Assembly: GCF_002946835.1 (NCBI RefSeq)
Contig: NZ_CP026652.1
Coordinates: 1,736,001-1,800,000 of the forward strand
Source of the DNA: Streptomyces dengpaensis
GTDB lineage: Bacteria > Actinomycetota > Actinomycetes > Streptomycetales > Streptomycetaceae
Direction of reading: 5' to 3'
DNA: 64,000 nucleotides
Position 1 is the stretch's first letter; every line of letters begins with the position of its first letter. Of this stretch, positions 51,508 to 60,171 are shown piece after piece. The notes below the pieces were generated by a model. That model had not been told where the DNA came from. It saw only the letters and a program-made list of their open reading frames with translations, and did no database searches. The position numbers and the translations under genes are program-made.

Positions 51508-53004
51508 GTGCACCGTCCTTCCCCGCCCGAGGCCGAGGGCGCGCTCGCCGAGGAGCTGAGCGTCGTACGCCCCGGCCTGTCGGCGTCGTACGCCAAGGCG
51601 CTGCCGGGCGCACGGTCGGCCGTGCTGACCCGTCTGTGGCGGGCACTGGCGTATGAGCCGCTGCCGTGGATCGCGCGCCGCGAGCCGGGGCGCGACGGTC
51701 TCACGCTCCGCCTGACCGACGGCCGCCGACTGCACGGCCCCCACGCGGACCCGTACGCCACCACCGCGTACGTCACCGAGGTGCGGCTCGACGACACGCC
51801 GTACGAGCATCCGGCCCGACTCGTCGACGCCCTCGCGGTCCCGCACGGTCCCGCCTTCGCTGCCGAACTCGGGAACAGCGTGGCCTCCTTGGCGCTGTCC
51901 CGTGCCGGTCAGCCGGCCGCGGCCACCGCCGGGACCACGGCGAGCTGGGTGTGGGAGCAGGAGGTCGTGGACGGGCATCCGTATCACCCCAACTGCCGGT
52001 CGCGGCCGGGGTTCTCCGTGGCCGAGCAGCTGGCGTACGCCCCCGAGCACCGGCCTGTGGTGGAACTGGGGCTGGTGGCCGTGGACGACTGTCTCGTCAC
52101 GGGCGAGTGGCCGAAGTGGCTGCGGGACGGGGAGCGCGTGCTGATTCCGGTGCACCCCTGGCAGTCGGCGCATGTGCTCGACCGTCCGGTCCAGGAGGGG
52201 TTCACCGCCCATCCGTTGATGTCCCTGCGCACCCTGGCCCCGCCGGACGGCGGCCCGCACGTCAAGACCGCGCTGAGCGCCCGGCTCACCTCCTCCGTGC
52301 GGGACATCTCGGTGTACTCGGTCCAGACGGCCGAGACCGTCTCGGCGCTCATGGATGCCGTGACCGATCGCCTCGACGTGCCGCTGCACATCACCCGGAC
52401 CCTCGGCGCGGTCTCCGCCGGCGGGCCGGATCTGGCGGCGGTGCTGCGGGAGTCCCCGGACTGGTACGCGGGGCCGGGCGAGGGGGTCGTCCCGGTGGCC
52501 GCCCTTCCCCTGACCGTCCTGCCCGAACATCCCGCCTGGCTGGCGGAGTTCGCCCGGCTCGTGCTCACGGCCGGGCTGCGGCTGCTCGACCTGGGCGTGG
52601 CTCTGGAGGCGCACGGCCAGAACCTGCTCGTGGTCCTCGACCACGTGGGCGCGCCGGTCCGGCTCATCTACCGCGATCTGGCCGACATCCGCATCAGCCC
52701 GGCCCGGCTGGCCCGCCACGGCATCGCGGCCCCGGGTCTGTCCGGTCGTATCGTCACGGACGACGAGCCCGCCCTGCGCCGCAAGCTTTTCGGATCCCTC
52801 GTCGGCGGCGCACTGGGGGCGACGGCGGGCTCGTCCGCCGCGCTGCGCAAGGCTCTGGAGACGGCCGTAGGGGATCTTCCGCGCACATCGGACCTCGCCG
52901 CGCTCCTCGAAGAGCCGCTCCCCACGAAGGCGTTGACCCTGATGCGGCTGTCTCCGGAAACTCCCGGTGACATCTGGACCTCGCTCCCCAACCCCCTCGT
53001 TTGA
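51508..53004 (+). CDS. IucA/IucC-family siderophore (NIS) synthetase 2
   Basis: 498 residues from GTG 51508, which has AGGAG seven bases upstream; an earlier GTG at 51475 lacks one. Motifs: VVDGHPYHPNCRSRPGF, LIPVHPWQSAHVLDRP, VKTALSARLTSSVRDISVY, ALEAHGQNLLVVLDHVG and LIYRDLADIRIS. The conserved KxRxG is CRSRPG here, as in other subfamilies. It differs in type from synthetase 1, so the two may make one siderophore in sequence. Confidence 0.9.
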   Translation: MHRPSPPEAEGALAEELSVVRPGLSASYAKALPGARSAVLTRLWRALAYEPLPWIARREPGRDGLTLRLTDGRRLHGPHADPYATTAYVTEVRLDDTPYEHPARLVDALAVPHGPAFAAELGNSVASLALSRAGQPAAATAGTTASWVWEQEVVDGHPYHPNCRSRPGFSVAEQLAYAPEHRPVVELGLVAVDDCLVTGEWPKWLRDGERVLIPVHPWQSAHVLDRPVQEGFTAHPLMSLRTLAPPDGGPHVKTALSARLTSSVRDISVYSVQTAETVSALMDAVTDRLDVPLHITRTLGAVSAGGPDLAAVLRESPDWYAGPGEGVVPVAALPLTVLPEHPAWLAEFARLVLTAGLRLLDLGVALEAHGQNLLVVLDHVGAPVRLIYRDLADIRISPARLARHGIAAPGLSGRIVTDDEPALRRKLFGSLVGGALGATAGSSAALRKALETAVGDLPRTSDLAALLEEPLPTKALTLMRLSPETPGDIWTSLPNPLV

Positions 53005-53036
53005 AGCGCGGCACCTTTGATCAATAGGATCCGTCG

Positions 53037-54299
53037 ATGATCACAAGACAACGGCTGGCGGCAGGAGTTTGCACCCTGCTCGCCGCCCTGACGGCCGGGA
53101 TCGCCTTCCCGGCCGGAGCGGTCGCCGACGAAACGACGGCGACCGCTCCCAAGGTCGAACTCGTACTGGACGTCAGCGGTTCGATGCGAGCCCGGGACAT
53201 CGACGGCGAATCACGGATGTCCGCGGCGAAGCAGGCGTTCAACGAGGTGCTCGACGCGACGCCTGAGGAGGTGCAGCTCGGCATCCGCACCCTCGGCGCC
53301 AACTACCCCGGCGACGACCGCAAGACGGGCTGCAAGGACACGGCGCAGCTGTATCCGGTGGGGACGCTGGACCGCACCGAGGCGAAGACCGCCGTCGCGA
53401 CCCTCACGCCCACCGGCTGGACGCCGATCGGTCCCGCGCTGCTCAAGGCGGCCGACGACCTCGACGGCGGCGAGGGCACCAAGCGCATCGTGCTGATCAG
53501 CGACGGCGAGGACACCTGCGCCCCGCTCGACCCGTGCGAGGTGGCGCGGGAGATCGCGGCCAAGGGGATCGGCCTCACCATCGACACCCTCGGTCTCGTG
53601 CCGAACGTCAAGATGCGCCAGCAGCTGAGCTGCATCGCGGAAGCGACCGGCGGAACGTACTCCTCGGTGGAGCACAAGGACGAACTCACCGACCGGGTCA
53701 ACCAGTTGGTGGACCGGGCCGCCGATCCGGTGGTCGTGCCGCAGGCCGTGGAGGGCGCCGACGCGTGCGCGAAGGCACCCACGGTCAAGTCCGGGCTCTT
53801 CACCGACCGCGACGAGTTCGGGCAGCACCGCTGGTACCGCGTCGACGTCGCGCCGGGCCAGGAGCTGCGCACCTCGGTGAGCGTCGCGGCGGACCGCGCG
53901 GTCAACCGTGACTACGGGGTGCTGCTGCGCGCCGTCACCGTGCGCGGGCGCGAGATCGTCCGCGGTGAGGCGGCGGGCAACGGCCGCACCGACGTGATCT
54001 CGACCGGGCTGCGCTACCCGAAGCCCGAGAGCGACGACGAGGACGCCGCCGCCGAGGTCGTGTGTCTGGAGGTGTCGCACTCCTTCTCCGCGGCGAGCGG
54101 AGTGAAGACCACGCCCGGTCTGCCCCTGGAGCTGACGGTCGACGTCGTCGACGGGCCCGGCCAGGCGGACGACGTGGCCTCGTTCGGCCTCGGGCGCGGC
54201 TGGTGGCTGCTCGGCGCCCTCATACTCACCGGCTTCCTCGCGGGTGTGCTGTGGGGCTGGATCTCGCGCTGGCGGGTCGCGGTCTGGAGGACCAACTGA
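53037..54299 (+). CDS. Secreted, membrane-anchored vWA-domain protein
   Basis: 420 residues. Signal peptide RLAAGVCTLLAALTAGIAFP with cleavage near AVADE; vWA domain with MIDAS motif VLDVSGSMRAR (DxSxS) and LISDGEDTCAPLDPC; ~130-residue beta-rich domain; C-terminal TM WWLLGALILTGFLAGVLWGW and a short basic tail. Three cysteine pairs are likely oxidised outside. Probably a surface adhesion or assembly factor. It shares one base with the next gene. Confidence 0.85.
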   Translation: MITRQRLAAGVCTLLAALTAGIAFPAGAVADETTATAPKVELVLDVSGSMRARDIDGESRMSAAKQAFNEVLDATPEEVQLGIRTLGANYPGDDRKTGCKDTAQLYPVGTLDRTEAKTAVATLTPTGWTPIGPALLKAADDLDGGEGTKRIVLISDGEDTCAPLDPCEVAREIAAKGIGLTIDTLGLVPNVKMRQQLSCIAEATGGTYSSVEHKDELTDRVNQLVDRAADPVVVPQAVEGADACAKAPTVKSGLFTDRDEFGQHRWYRVDVAPGQELRTSVSVAADRAVNRDYGVLLRAVTVRGREIVRGEAAGNGRTDVISTGLRYPKPESDDEDAAAEVVCLEVSHSFSAASGVKTTPGLPLELTVDVVDGPGQADDVASFGLGRGWWLLGALILTGFLAGVLWGWISRWRVAVWRTN

Positions 54300-55117
54300 T
54301 GAGCATCACACGTGTGTTGAGCGCCGCCCTGCTGGCGCTCGGCCTGGCCGCGGCCCCCGCGGCGGCTGACTCCCCCTCGGCGAGCCCGTCGGGCGACGAC
54401 GGCGCGCCCACCGAGGCCGGCACGTCGTTCCGTACGGCCACGGAGATCGAGCAGGGGCAGCAGGCCACCGCCAGCGGGTCCACGGGTGACTACCTGTACT
54501 GGTCGTTCCCCGCGGACGCCGGGCAGCGGCCCACCGTGAAGGCGACGGTGAAGCTGCCCGAGGCCTCGACGCGGGGCGGCGCCGAGACCTGGCAGGTCGA
54601 CGTGTACGACGGGCTGCGGCGCCGCCAGGCGTGCCAGTACGGCACGCAGACGCGGACGGCGGCGCAGGACGCGGCCTCCGTGGATCTGTCCTGCACCCTG
54701 CGCACCGTGCGTGGCTGGTCGGAGCCCTGGGCCAACGACCCGCTGCCGGGCACGTACTACATCCGGCTCACCGCCACGGGCCTCGGGGCGTCGGAGCTGG
54801 GTCTGCCGGTGAACGCGGAGGTCCAGGTGGACTCCAAGGACATCGGCGGCGCCGCGGCGGTCGACGGCTCGCTCGCGAAGCCGCTGGTCCCGGGGATCGC
54901 GACGACCGCCGAGACGTCGGACTCCGACGCGGGCTCCGACGCGACGACGGCCACGCTGTCCTCGATCGACCCCGACGACGGCTGGGCCTCCGGCTGGTGG
55001 TCCGACCGCTGGGTGTGGACCGCGATCGGCGGCGTCCTCGCGGCGCTCGCGGGCATCGGCGGATACGCGCTGACGCGAGGTTCGGGCCGCGCGTCCCGGG
55101 TATCGCCGGGCGCCTGA
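54299..55117 (+). CDS. Secreted partner of the vWA protein
   Basis: 272 residues. Signal peptide MSITRVLSAALLALGLAAAP, cleavage after AAA; a ~180-residue beta-rich domain with one cysteine pair (RRQACQYG and VDLSCTLRT) and PGTYYIRLTATGLG; then a Ser/Thr/Asp linker and a C-terminal TM WVWTAIGGVLAALAGIGGYA. The domain resembles the beta-rich part of the vWA protein. Paired with the vWA gene by a one-base overlap, so they probably work together at the membrane. Confidence 0.8.
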   Translation: MSITRVLSAALLALGLAAAPAAADSPSASPSGDDGAPTEAGTSFRTATEIEQGQQATASGSTGDYLYWSFPADAGQRPTVKATVKLPEASTRGGAETWQVDVYDGLRRRQACQYGTQTRTAAQDAASVDLSCTLRTVRGWSEPWANDPLPGTYYIRLTATGLGASELGLPVNAEVQVDSKDIGGAAAVDGSLAKPLVPGIATTAETSDSDAGSDATTATLSSIDPDDGWASGWWSDRWVWTAIGGVLAALAGIGGYALTRGSGRASRVSPGA

Positions 55118-55427
55118 CCCGCGCCGACTCCTCAAACGCCGGAGGGGCTATGAGTCTTCAGCCCCTCCGGCATTCGAGGACGAGGCAACGAGCCGCACCC
55201 CACCCCGCCGCATTCCCACCCACCCCGCCGCGCCCCTCCCCCCACCCCGGCCCCGGAAAGTGTTCAGCCCGTCCGGCGTTTGAGGACGAGGCCGTCCAGG
55301 CCGAAGCGGGGGTCTGGGGGCGGCAGCCCCCGGATACGGGACGGGTAGGGCGGAGGGGGCGAACAGAACACCCCCCGAAGCCCCCACCCACCCGCACCCG
55401 GGGGGCCCACGGCGCAATCTCGCGGCT
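55118..55427. other. Intergenic region with Streptomyces-type palindromic repeats
   Basis: No gene is found. It holds repeated palindromes (55131-55178 and near 55262-55290) and C/G-rich low-complexity sequence. Both flanking genes converge here, so transcription ends in this stretch. Confidence 0.6.
55131..55178. terminator. Bidirectional stem-loop (REP-like)
   Basis: CTCAAACGCCGGAGGGGCT (55131-55149) pairs with AGCCCCTCCGGCATTCGAG (55160-55178), ten bases apart, between convergent genes. A related block TCAGCCCGTCCGGCGTTTGA recurs near 55263. This is the common Streptomyces intergenic palindrome. Confidence 0.75.
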
Positions 55428-56054
55428 TCACACCTCCCGCAACCCCTTGGCCAAAGCCCCCTCGCCCGCCACCCCAACACGCCCCGCCCGCACCGCGTCC
55501 AGCAGGGTGAGAGCCCCCCGGCTCACGGCCTCACACGTCCCCGTGTCCAGCGACAGCCGCGCGTCCGGCTCCTCCGGGGCAGCCCCGTCCCCGTACACGG
55601 GCCCTTCCCCCGCTCCGAGCCACACGTGGAACTCCCCTTCGTCCAGCCGGACTTCGACGAGCCCCTCCCCCTCAAGACCGCGCAGCAACGGCAGCGCGAA
55701 CCAGTGCGCCCGTACGGCGTCGGTGGGCCGCCGCTCCCCCAGCGCGGCCGCACCCCACTCCCCGAGGGCCTGCAGCACGGGGAGCAACTCCCGTCCCCGG
55801 ACGGTGAGTTCGTAGACGTACGCCGCAGTCGGCGGCGGCAGGCGCCGCCGGGTGGTCAGCCCGTCGCGCTCCATGTCCTTGAGCCGGGACGCGAGAACGT
55901 CCGTGCTGACGCCCGGCAGGTCGGCGTGCAGATCGGTGTAGCGGCGCGGTCCGCCGAGCAGCTCACGGACGATCAGGAGGGTCCACCGGTCACCGACGGC
56001 GTCGAGGGCCCGGGCGGCGGAACAGTACTGGTCGTAGCTTCGGCGCGGTGACAT
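55428..56054 (-). CDS. HxlR-family winged-helix regulator
   Basis: 208 residues. The HxlR domain is in the first ~110: RSYDQYCSAARALDAVGDRW, TLLIVRELLGGPRRYTDLHA, VSTDVLASRLKDMERDGLTT and VYELTVRGRELLPVLQALGE. The C-terminal ~90 residues look like an SCP2-type lipid-binding domain (LDEGEFHVWLGAGEGPVYG). Divergent from the aminotransferase gene with palindromes between. Confidence 0.85.
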   Translation of the reverse strand: MSPRRSYDQYCSAARALDAVGDRWTLLIVRELLGGPRRYTDLHADLPGVSTDVLASRLKDMERDGLTTRRRLPPPTAAYVYELTVRGRELLPVLQALGEWGAAALGERRPTDAVRAHWFALPLLRGLEGEGLVEVRLDEGEFHVWLGAGEGPVYGDGAAPEEPDARLSLDTGTCEAVSRGALTLLDAVRAGRVGVAGEGALAKGLREV

Positions 56055-56076
56055 GCGACGCAGTCTAGCTATCTTG

Positions 56077-56111
56077 TTGGACTTTCCAAGCGGCTACTTG
56101 GTAAAACCAAG
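56077..56111. promoter_or_regulatory. Palindromes between the HxlR and aminotransferase genes
   Basis: TTGGACTTTCCAA (56077-56089) and CTTGGTAAAACCAAG (56097-56111) are both perfect inverted repeats, 20 bases apart, in the 85-bp divergent gap. They fit HxlR operators for both genes. Confidence 0.65.
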
Positions 56112-56139
56112 CAACACCACGAACCGGAGGGCGCAGCGC

Positions 56140-57348
56140 ATGGAGTTCCGGCAGTCGAGCAAGCTCAGCGAGGTCTGTTACGAGATCCGCGGCCCGGTGA
56201 TCGAGCACGCCAACGCCCTTGAGGAGGCGGGCCACACAGTGCTGCGCCTCAACACCGGCAACCCCGCGCTCTTCGGCTTCGAGGCACCGGAGGAGATCCT
56301 CCAGGACATGATCCGGATGCTGCCCCAGGCGCACGGCTACACGGACTCGCGCGGCATCCTCTCCGCCCGCCGCGCCGTCGCCCAGCGCTACCAGGACCGG
56401 GGCCTGGAGGTCGGCGTGGACGACGTCTTCCTCGGCAACGGAGTCTCCGAACTCGTCTCCATGGCGGTGCAGGCCCTCGTCGAGGACGGCGACGAAGTCC
56501 TCATCCCCGCCCCGGACTTCCCGCTCTGGACGGCCGTGACCACCCTCGCGGGCGGCAAGGCGGTGCACTACCTCTGCGACGAACAGTCCTCCTGGTACCC
56601 GGACTTGGAGGACATGGCGGCAAAGATCACCGACCGCACGCGCGCGGTCGTCATCATCAACCCCAACAACCCGACCGGCGCGGTCTATCCGAAGGAGATC
56701 GTCGAGGGCATCCTCGACCTCGCCCGCCGCCACGGCCTGATGGTCTTCGCGGACGAGATCTACGACCAGATCCTGTACGACGACGCCGTGCACCACTCGG
56801 CCGCCGCGCTCGCCCCGGACTTGGTGGTCCTCACCTTCTGCGGCCTGTCGAAGACGTACCGTGTGGCGGGCTTCCGCTCGGGCTGGCTGGTGGTGACGGG
56901 CCCGAAGCAGCACGCCCGCAACTACCTGGAGGGCCTGACGATGCTGGCCTCCATGCGCCTGTGCGCCAACGCCCCCGCCCAGTACGCCATTCAGGCCGCG
57001 CTCGGCGGCCGCCAGTCCATCCGCGAACTGACGGCCCCGGGCGGCCGGCTGCACGAGCAGCGCAACGTGGTCTGGGAGAAACTGAACGAGATCCCGGGCG
57101 TGTCCTGCGTGAAGCCCAAGGGCGCGCTGTACGCGTTCCCGCGCATCGACCCCAAGGTCCACAAGATCCACGACGACGAGAAGTTCGTCCTCGACCTCCT
57201 CCTGCGCGAAAAGATCCAGGTCGTCCAGGGCACTGGCTTCAACTGGCCCCACCCCGATCACTTCCGCATCCTCACCCTCCCGCACGCGGACGACCTGGAC
57301 GCGGCGATCAGCCGGATCGGGCGGTTCCTAAGCGGGTACCGGCAGTAG
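56140..57348 (+). CDS. Alanine transaminase-type PLP aminotransferase
   Basis: 402 residues, class I/II. Visible: LRLNTGNPALFGFEAPEEIL, GNGVSELVSMAVQAL, IINPNNPTGAVYPKEI (the NPTG cofactor-binding motif), FADEIYDQILYDD and the PLP lysine in FCGLSKTYRVAGFRSGW. Close to E. coli AlaA/YfbQ-type, which converts pyruvate and glutamate to alanine and 2-oxoglutarate. ATG at 56140 with GGAGG ten bases upstream. Confidence 0.92.
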   Translation: MEFRQSSKLSEVCYEIRGPVIEHANALEEAGHTVLRLNTGNPALFGFEAPEEILQDMIRMLPQAHGYTDSRGILSARRAVAQRYQDRGLEVGVDDVFLGNGVSELVSMAVQALVEDGDEVLIPAPDFPLWTAVTTLAGGKAVHYLCDEQSSWYPDLEDMAAKITDRTRAVVIINPNNPTGAVYPKEIVEGILDLARRHGLMVFADEIYDQILYDDAVHHSAAALAPDLVVLTFCGLSKTYRVAGFRSGWLVVTGPKQHARNYLEGLTMLASMRLCANAPAQYAIQAALGGRQSIRELTAPGGRLHEQRNVVWEKLNEIPGVSCVKPKGALYAFPRIDPKVHKIHDDEKFVLDLLLREKIQVVQGTGFNWPHPDHFRILTLPHADDLDAAISRIGRFLSGYRQ

Positions 57349-57367
57349 CCCGGTGACAGCCTGAGGG

Positions 57368-57898
57368 TCAGTGGTAGGCGTGGACGACGGCGTGGCCCTT
57401 GCCGCGGCCGATCATCCACTTGTTCACCGGCGTGGTGACCAGGAACGCGACGGCGAACCCGCCCAGGATGGCGGACCAGAACTGCCCGTCCGACAGATGG
57501 GCGTCCATGGCGCCCGGCACCAGGGCGATGATGAGGTTGTCGACCAGTTCCATCACGGCGATCGAGACGGTGTCGGCGGCCAGTGCCACCTTGATGGCGG
57601 CCTTGAAGTCCAGGCCTGCCCGGCGGACCGCGACCAGCGTGAACGCGTAGCCGAACACGAACGCGAGCGCGATGGCCAGGATCATGGTCTCCACGTTGCC
57701 CCACAGGAGGGCGGTGCCGATGACCATGCCGAGGATCTCGCCGATGGCGCATCCGGTCAGGCAGTGCAGCGTCGCCTTCGCCGCCGTGGACCAGGACGCT
57801 CCGGATACGTGAGCGTGCTGGTGCCCGGCGTGGGCGCGGTGGGCGGCTTGGTCGTGTGCGGCGCCGCTGTGGTGCGTGCTGTGGTCCATGACCGTCAT
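57368..57898 (-). CDS. DUF4396 membrane protein with His-rich N terminus
   Basis: ~176 residues. N-terminal 30 residues hold many histidines (DHSTHHSGAAHDQAAHRAHA, then GHQHAH), a likely copper or other metal binder. Then four TM helices, including GCAIGEILGMVIGTALLWGN and ETMILAIALAFVFGYAFTLV, the DUF4396 core with a GCAIGE motif. A CsoR-type palindrome lies upstream, so it is probably a copper-induced membrane protein. Start could be any of several Mets between 57889 and 57910. Confidence 0.78.
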   Translation of the reverse strand: MTVMDHSTHHSGAAHDQAAHRAHAGHQHAHVSGASWSTAAKATLHCLTGCAIGEILGMVIGTALLWGNVETMILAIALAFVFGYAFTLVAVRRAGLDFKAAIKVALAADTVSIAVMELVDNLIIALVPGAMDAHLSDGQFWSAILGGFAVAFLVTTPVNKWMIGRGKGHAVVHAYH

Positions 57899-57949
57899 CC
57901 CCATCCCCATCCAGTGTGGCTGTTTCCCAGCCCTTACACGGAGAACCAT

Positions 57950-57966
57950 ATACCCCCCAGGGGTAT
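57950..57966. promoter_or_regulatory. CsoR-type copper operator
   Basis: ATACCCCCCAGGGGTAT has perfect 7-base arms (ATACCCC/GGGGTAT). It matches the GC-rich palindromes recognised by CsoR copper-sensing repressors (TACCC...GGGTA core), and lies ~50 bases before the DUF4396 start. Confidence 0.75.
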
Positions 57967-58023
57967 TCCTCGCGCCTTGTGAAGGGCGGGCGCCGTCGGC
58001 ACCCGCCCCTCCGTGCGGCCTGG

Positions 58024-58653
58024 TCAGTTCCTGCCGAGCAGCTCGTTCATCTTGTCGATCTCGGCGGTCTGGGAGCTGATGATCTGTCCGGCCATCTTCT
58101 TGGCGGGGGCGTACGAGCCGTCGGCCTGTTCCGTCTTGGCCATGGACACGGCGCCCTCGTGATGCTTGATCATCATCTCCATGAAGGCGGTGTCGAACGC
58201 CTTGCCCGAAGCCTTCTGGAGTTCGTCCATCTCCGCGGTGGTCATCATGCCGCCCGTGTCGTGCATCGAGTGGTCCATGGCACCTTCGGCGGGTACCTCC
58301 TCGCCCCAGGAGGTCAGCCAGCCCGACAGTGTCTCGATCTCCGGGCCCTGTGCCTTCTTGATGTCCTCGGCGAGCTTCGTCGTCTGTGCCGACCGAGCCC
58401 TGCCGTGTGCGAGGTCGGCCATCCGAACGGCCTGGCGGTGGTGGGGGATCATCCCCTTGGCGAAGGCGACATCGGCAGCGTTGTGCCGCCCCTGCGAAGC
58501 CGAAGCCGCCGTGGACGAGGGGGATGCCGTCGTGTGGCCGTCATGTCCGGCCGAACTGTCGCCGCCGCCTCCGCAGGCGGCCAAGACGAGAGCCGCGGCA
58601 CCGGCGGCGGCCACGGCGGCATGGCGACGAAACACGGAACGCTTGCTGTTCAT
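58024..58653 (-). CDS. DUF305 lipoprotein
   Basis: 209 residues. Lipobox ALVLAAC, then a Ser/Gly/His linker; two DUF305 repeats: FAKGMIPHHRQAVRMADLAH and TAFMEMMIKHHEGAVSMAKT, with conserved M-x-x-HH and Met-rich metal-binding DHSMHDTGGMM. Exported copper-binding or storage type protein. Expressed in the same direction as the DUF4396 gene; a shared copper-response is likely. Confidence 0.9.
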   Translation of the reverse strand: MNSKRSVFRRHAAVAAAGAAALVLAACGGGGDSSAGHDGHTTASPSSTAASASQGRHNAADVAFAKGMIPHHRQAVRMADLAHGRARSAQTTKLAEDIKKAQGPEIETLSGWLTSWGEEVPAEGAMDHSMHDTGGMMTTAEMDELQKASGKAFDTAFMEMMIKHHEGAVSMAKTEQADGSYAPAKKMAGQIISSQTAEIDKMNELLGRN

Positions 58654-58773
58654 GGGAGTGCAACTCCTTCACGCACGCCGGTCGAGGCGTGCGGATTCAG
58701 TGGATCGAGAGCAGGCGAAAGCGCGGCACCGCCACCGGGAAAATCCGGCCTGAAAGGTGCCGTGCGGGCCGCT

Positions 58774-59175
58774 CTAGATCCGCAGAAGTTGCAGCTCGGA
58801 AAGGTCAGGCGGAGCCCGGCCGCTCTGCGCCGACGCCACCGCTCTCACCATGAGCGAAGAGGTGCCGGGCTCGGCCTGCAGGGCGCCGGTCAGCGCGGGC
58901 GGGGTGTACGCGGAACCGGTCCCGGACGCCGCGCACGTCCCGTCCGCATGAGCAGGATGATCCGCGCCGCCATCCGTGTGCGAGCATCCCCCGCCGACGT
59001 GCGGCACACCGTCCGGTTGGGCCATCACCATCTCGTGCCCGGCTTCGGCGGGCATGGCCAGGCCCCCGCCGGGGGCCAGAGCGTGCATGCCCAGCACACC
59101 GGTCAGCACCGCCAGAACCAGCAGCCCCAACAGCCGCCCTGCCGGGCGGTTGTGCGGTGGGACGCTGCTGGCCAT
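58774..59175 (-). CDS. DUF6153-family small secreted protein
   Basis: 133 residues. One N-terminal TM/signal segment LLGLLVLAVLTGVLGMHALA, then a His- and Cys-containing exposed part (VGGGCSHTDGGADHPAH) and the conserved C terminus PPDLSELQLLRI typical of DUF6153. Probably metal-related given neighbours. ATG at 59175 chosen; ATGs upstream are possible. Confidence 0.7.
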   Translation of the reverse strand: MASSVPPHNRPAGRLLGLLVLAVLTGVLGMHALAPGGGLAMPAEAGHEMVMAQPDGVPHVGGGCSHTDGGADHPAHADGTCAASGTGSAYTPPALTGALQAEPGTSSLMVRAVASAQSGRAPPDLSELQLLRI

Positions 59176-59464
59176 GGCGCCCATCGTAGGGGTCGCGACC
59201 AAGTGGCCCCGTCATCGGGGCCGACGAGTCCGCGGCATGGCGCGCAACGTGGCAGGCGCGATGACAGTTGGGTCTGATCTGTCCTTGTTCCCGACAGAGT
59301 TCGCACCACACGGGCCGAGTCGGAAGTCCCGGCCTCTCTCCCGGGCGCGCAGCGCGGCGTTCGCGATGAGTTCCGCGGTGAGGAGTGCGTGGACCGCCTT
59401 CGTCTCGTACGCCGCCCATCGCTGAGTCGCGCGGCCTGAGCGCCGGGCGCCTAGCCTGTGAGGT
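59176..59464. other. Intergenic stretch with a possible gene fragment
   Basis: No intact gene is present. On the minus strand 59340-59420 reads AVHALLTAELIANAALRARE, RGRDFRLG. This resembles the end of L-aspartate oxidase-like flavoproteins but is too short and lacks context. The histidine phosphatase promoter should lie at the right. Confidence 0.35.
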
Positions 59465-60115
59465 ATGGGTGATCTTCTGCTCGTACGGCACGGTGAGACC
59501 GAGTGGTCGTTGTCCGGGCGGCACACCGGATCGACCGACATCCCGCTGACCGAGAAGGGCCGGGAGCAGGCGCGCAAGCTGGCTCCGCTGATCGCGCGGC
59601 ACCACATCGGGGCGGCGTTCGTCAGCCCGATGCGGCGGTCCCAGGAGACGGCGCGGCTGGCCGGGGTCGACGGGGCACGGGTCGACGCGGACCTGTCCGA
59701 GTGGGACTACGGCGGGTACGAGGGGATCACGACCGTCGAGATCCAGCGGAGCAGGCCCGACTGGTTCCTGTTCACGGACGGGGTCGCGCCCGGTCCGCCC
59801 GAGCACCCCGGGGAGAGCCCGGACGAGGTCGGGGCGCGCGCGGACCGGATGCTGGCCAAGATCGACGCGGCGCTCGCCGAGGCGGAGGGCAGTGTGGTGG
59901 TCGTGTCGCACGGGCACTTCCTGCGGGTGCTGACCGCGCGGCGTCTGGGCCTGCCCGCCCAGGCCGGCGCCCTGTTCCAGCTCGGCACCGGGACGATGAG
60001 CCGGCTGAGCACGGAGCACTGCCGGCATGTGGTGGCCGGCTGGAATGTCAGACCCGACGCGTACTGTTCCCATGGGTCGCTCTCCTCGGCGGGAGAGGGG
60101 CCCGAGCAGCACTGA
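59465..60115 (+). CDS. Histidine phosphatase-family protein
   Basis: 216 residues. Catalytic LVRHGETEW (RHG), VSPMRRSQETARLAG, DLSEWDYGGYEG and the second catalytic His VVVVSHGHFLRVL are present. Phosphoglycerate-mutase-like fold, broad phosphatase. Cytoplasmic. The substrate is not inferable. Confidence 0.9.
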   Translation: MGDLLLVRHGETEWSLSGRHTGSTDIPLTEKGREQARKLAPLIARHHIGAAFVSPMRRSQETARLAGVDGARVDADLSEWDYGGYEGITTVEIQRSRPDWFLFTDGVAPGPPEHPGESPDEVGARADRMLAKIDAALAEAEGSVVVVSHGHFLRVLTARRLGLPAQAGALFQLGTGTMSRLSTEHCRHVVAGWNVRPDAYCSHGSLSSAGEGPEQH

Positions 60116-60171
60116 CGCGCGGAGGGGGCGCCGCCTCGCCGCGACACGACCGACGGCGGAGGGAGCGCGCC

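Noticed and set aside
56065..57285. Minus-strand 406-codon frame opposite the aminotransferase
   Set aside because: Low-complexity Val/Asp/Arg-rich translation; the plus strand has a complete class I aminotransferase.
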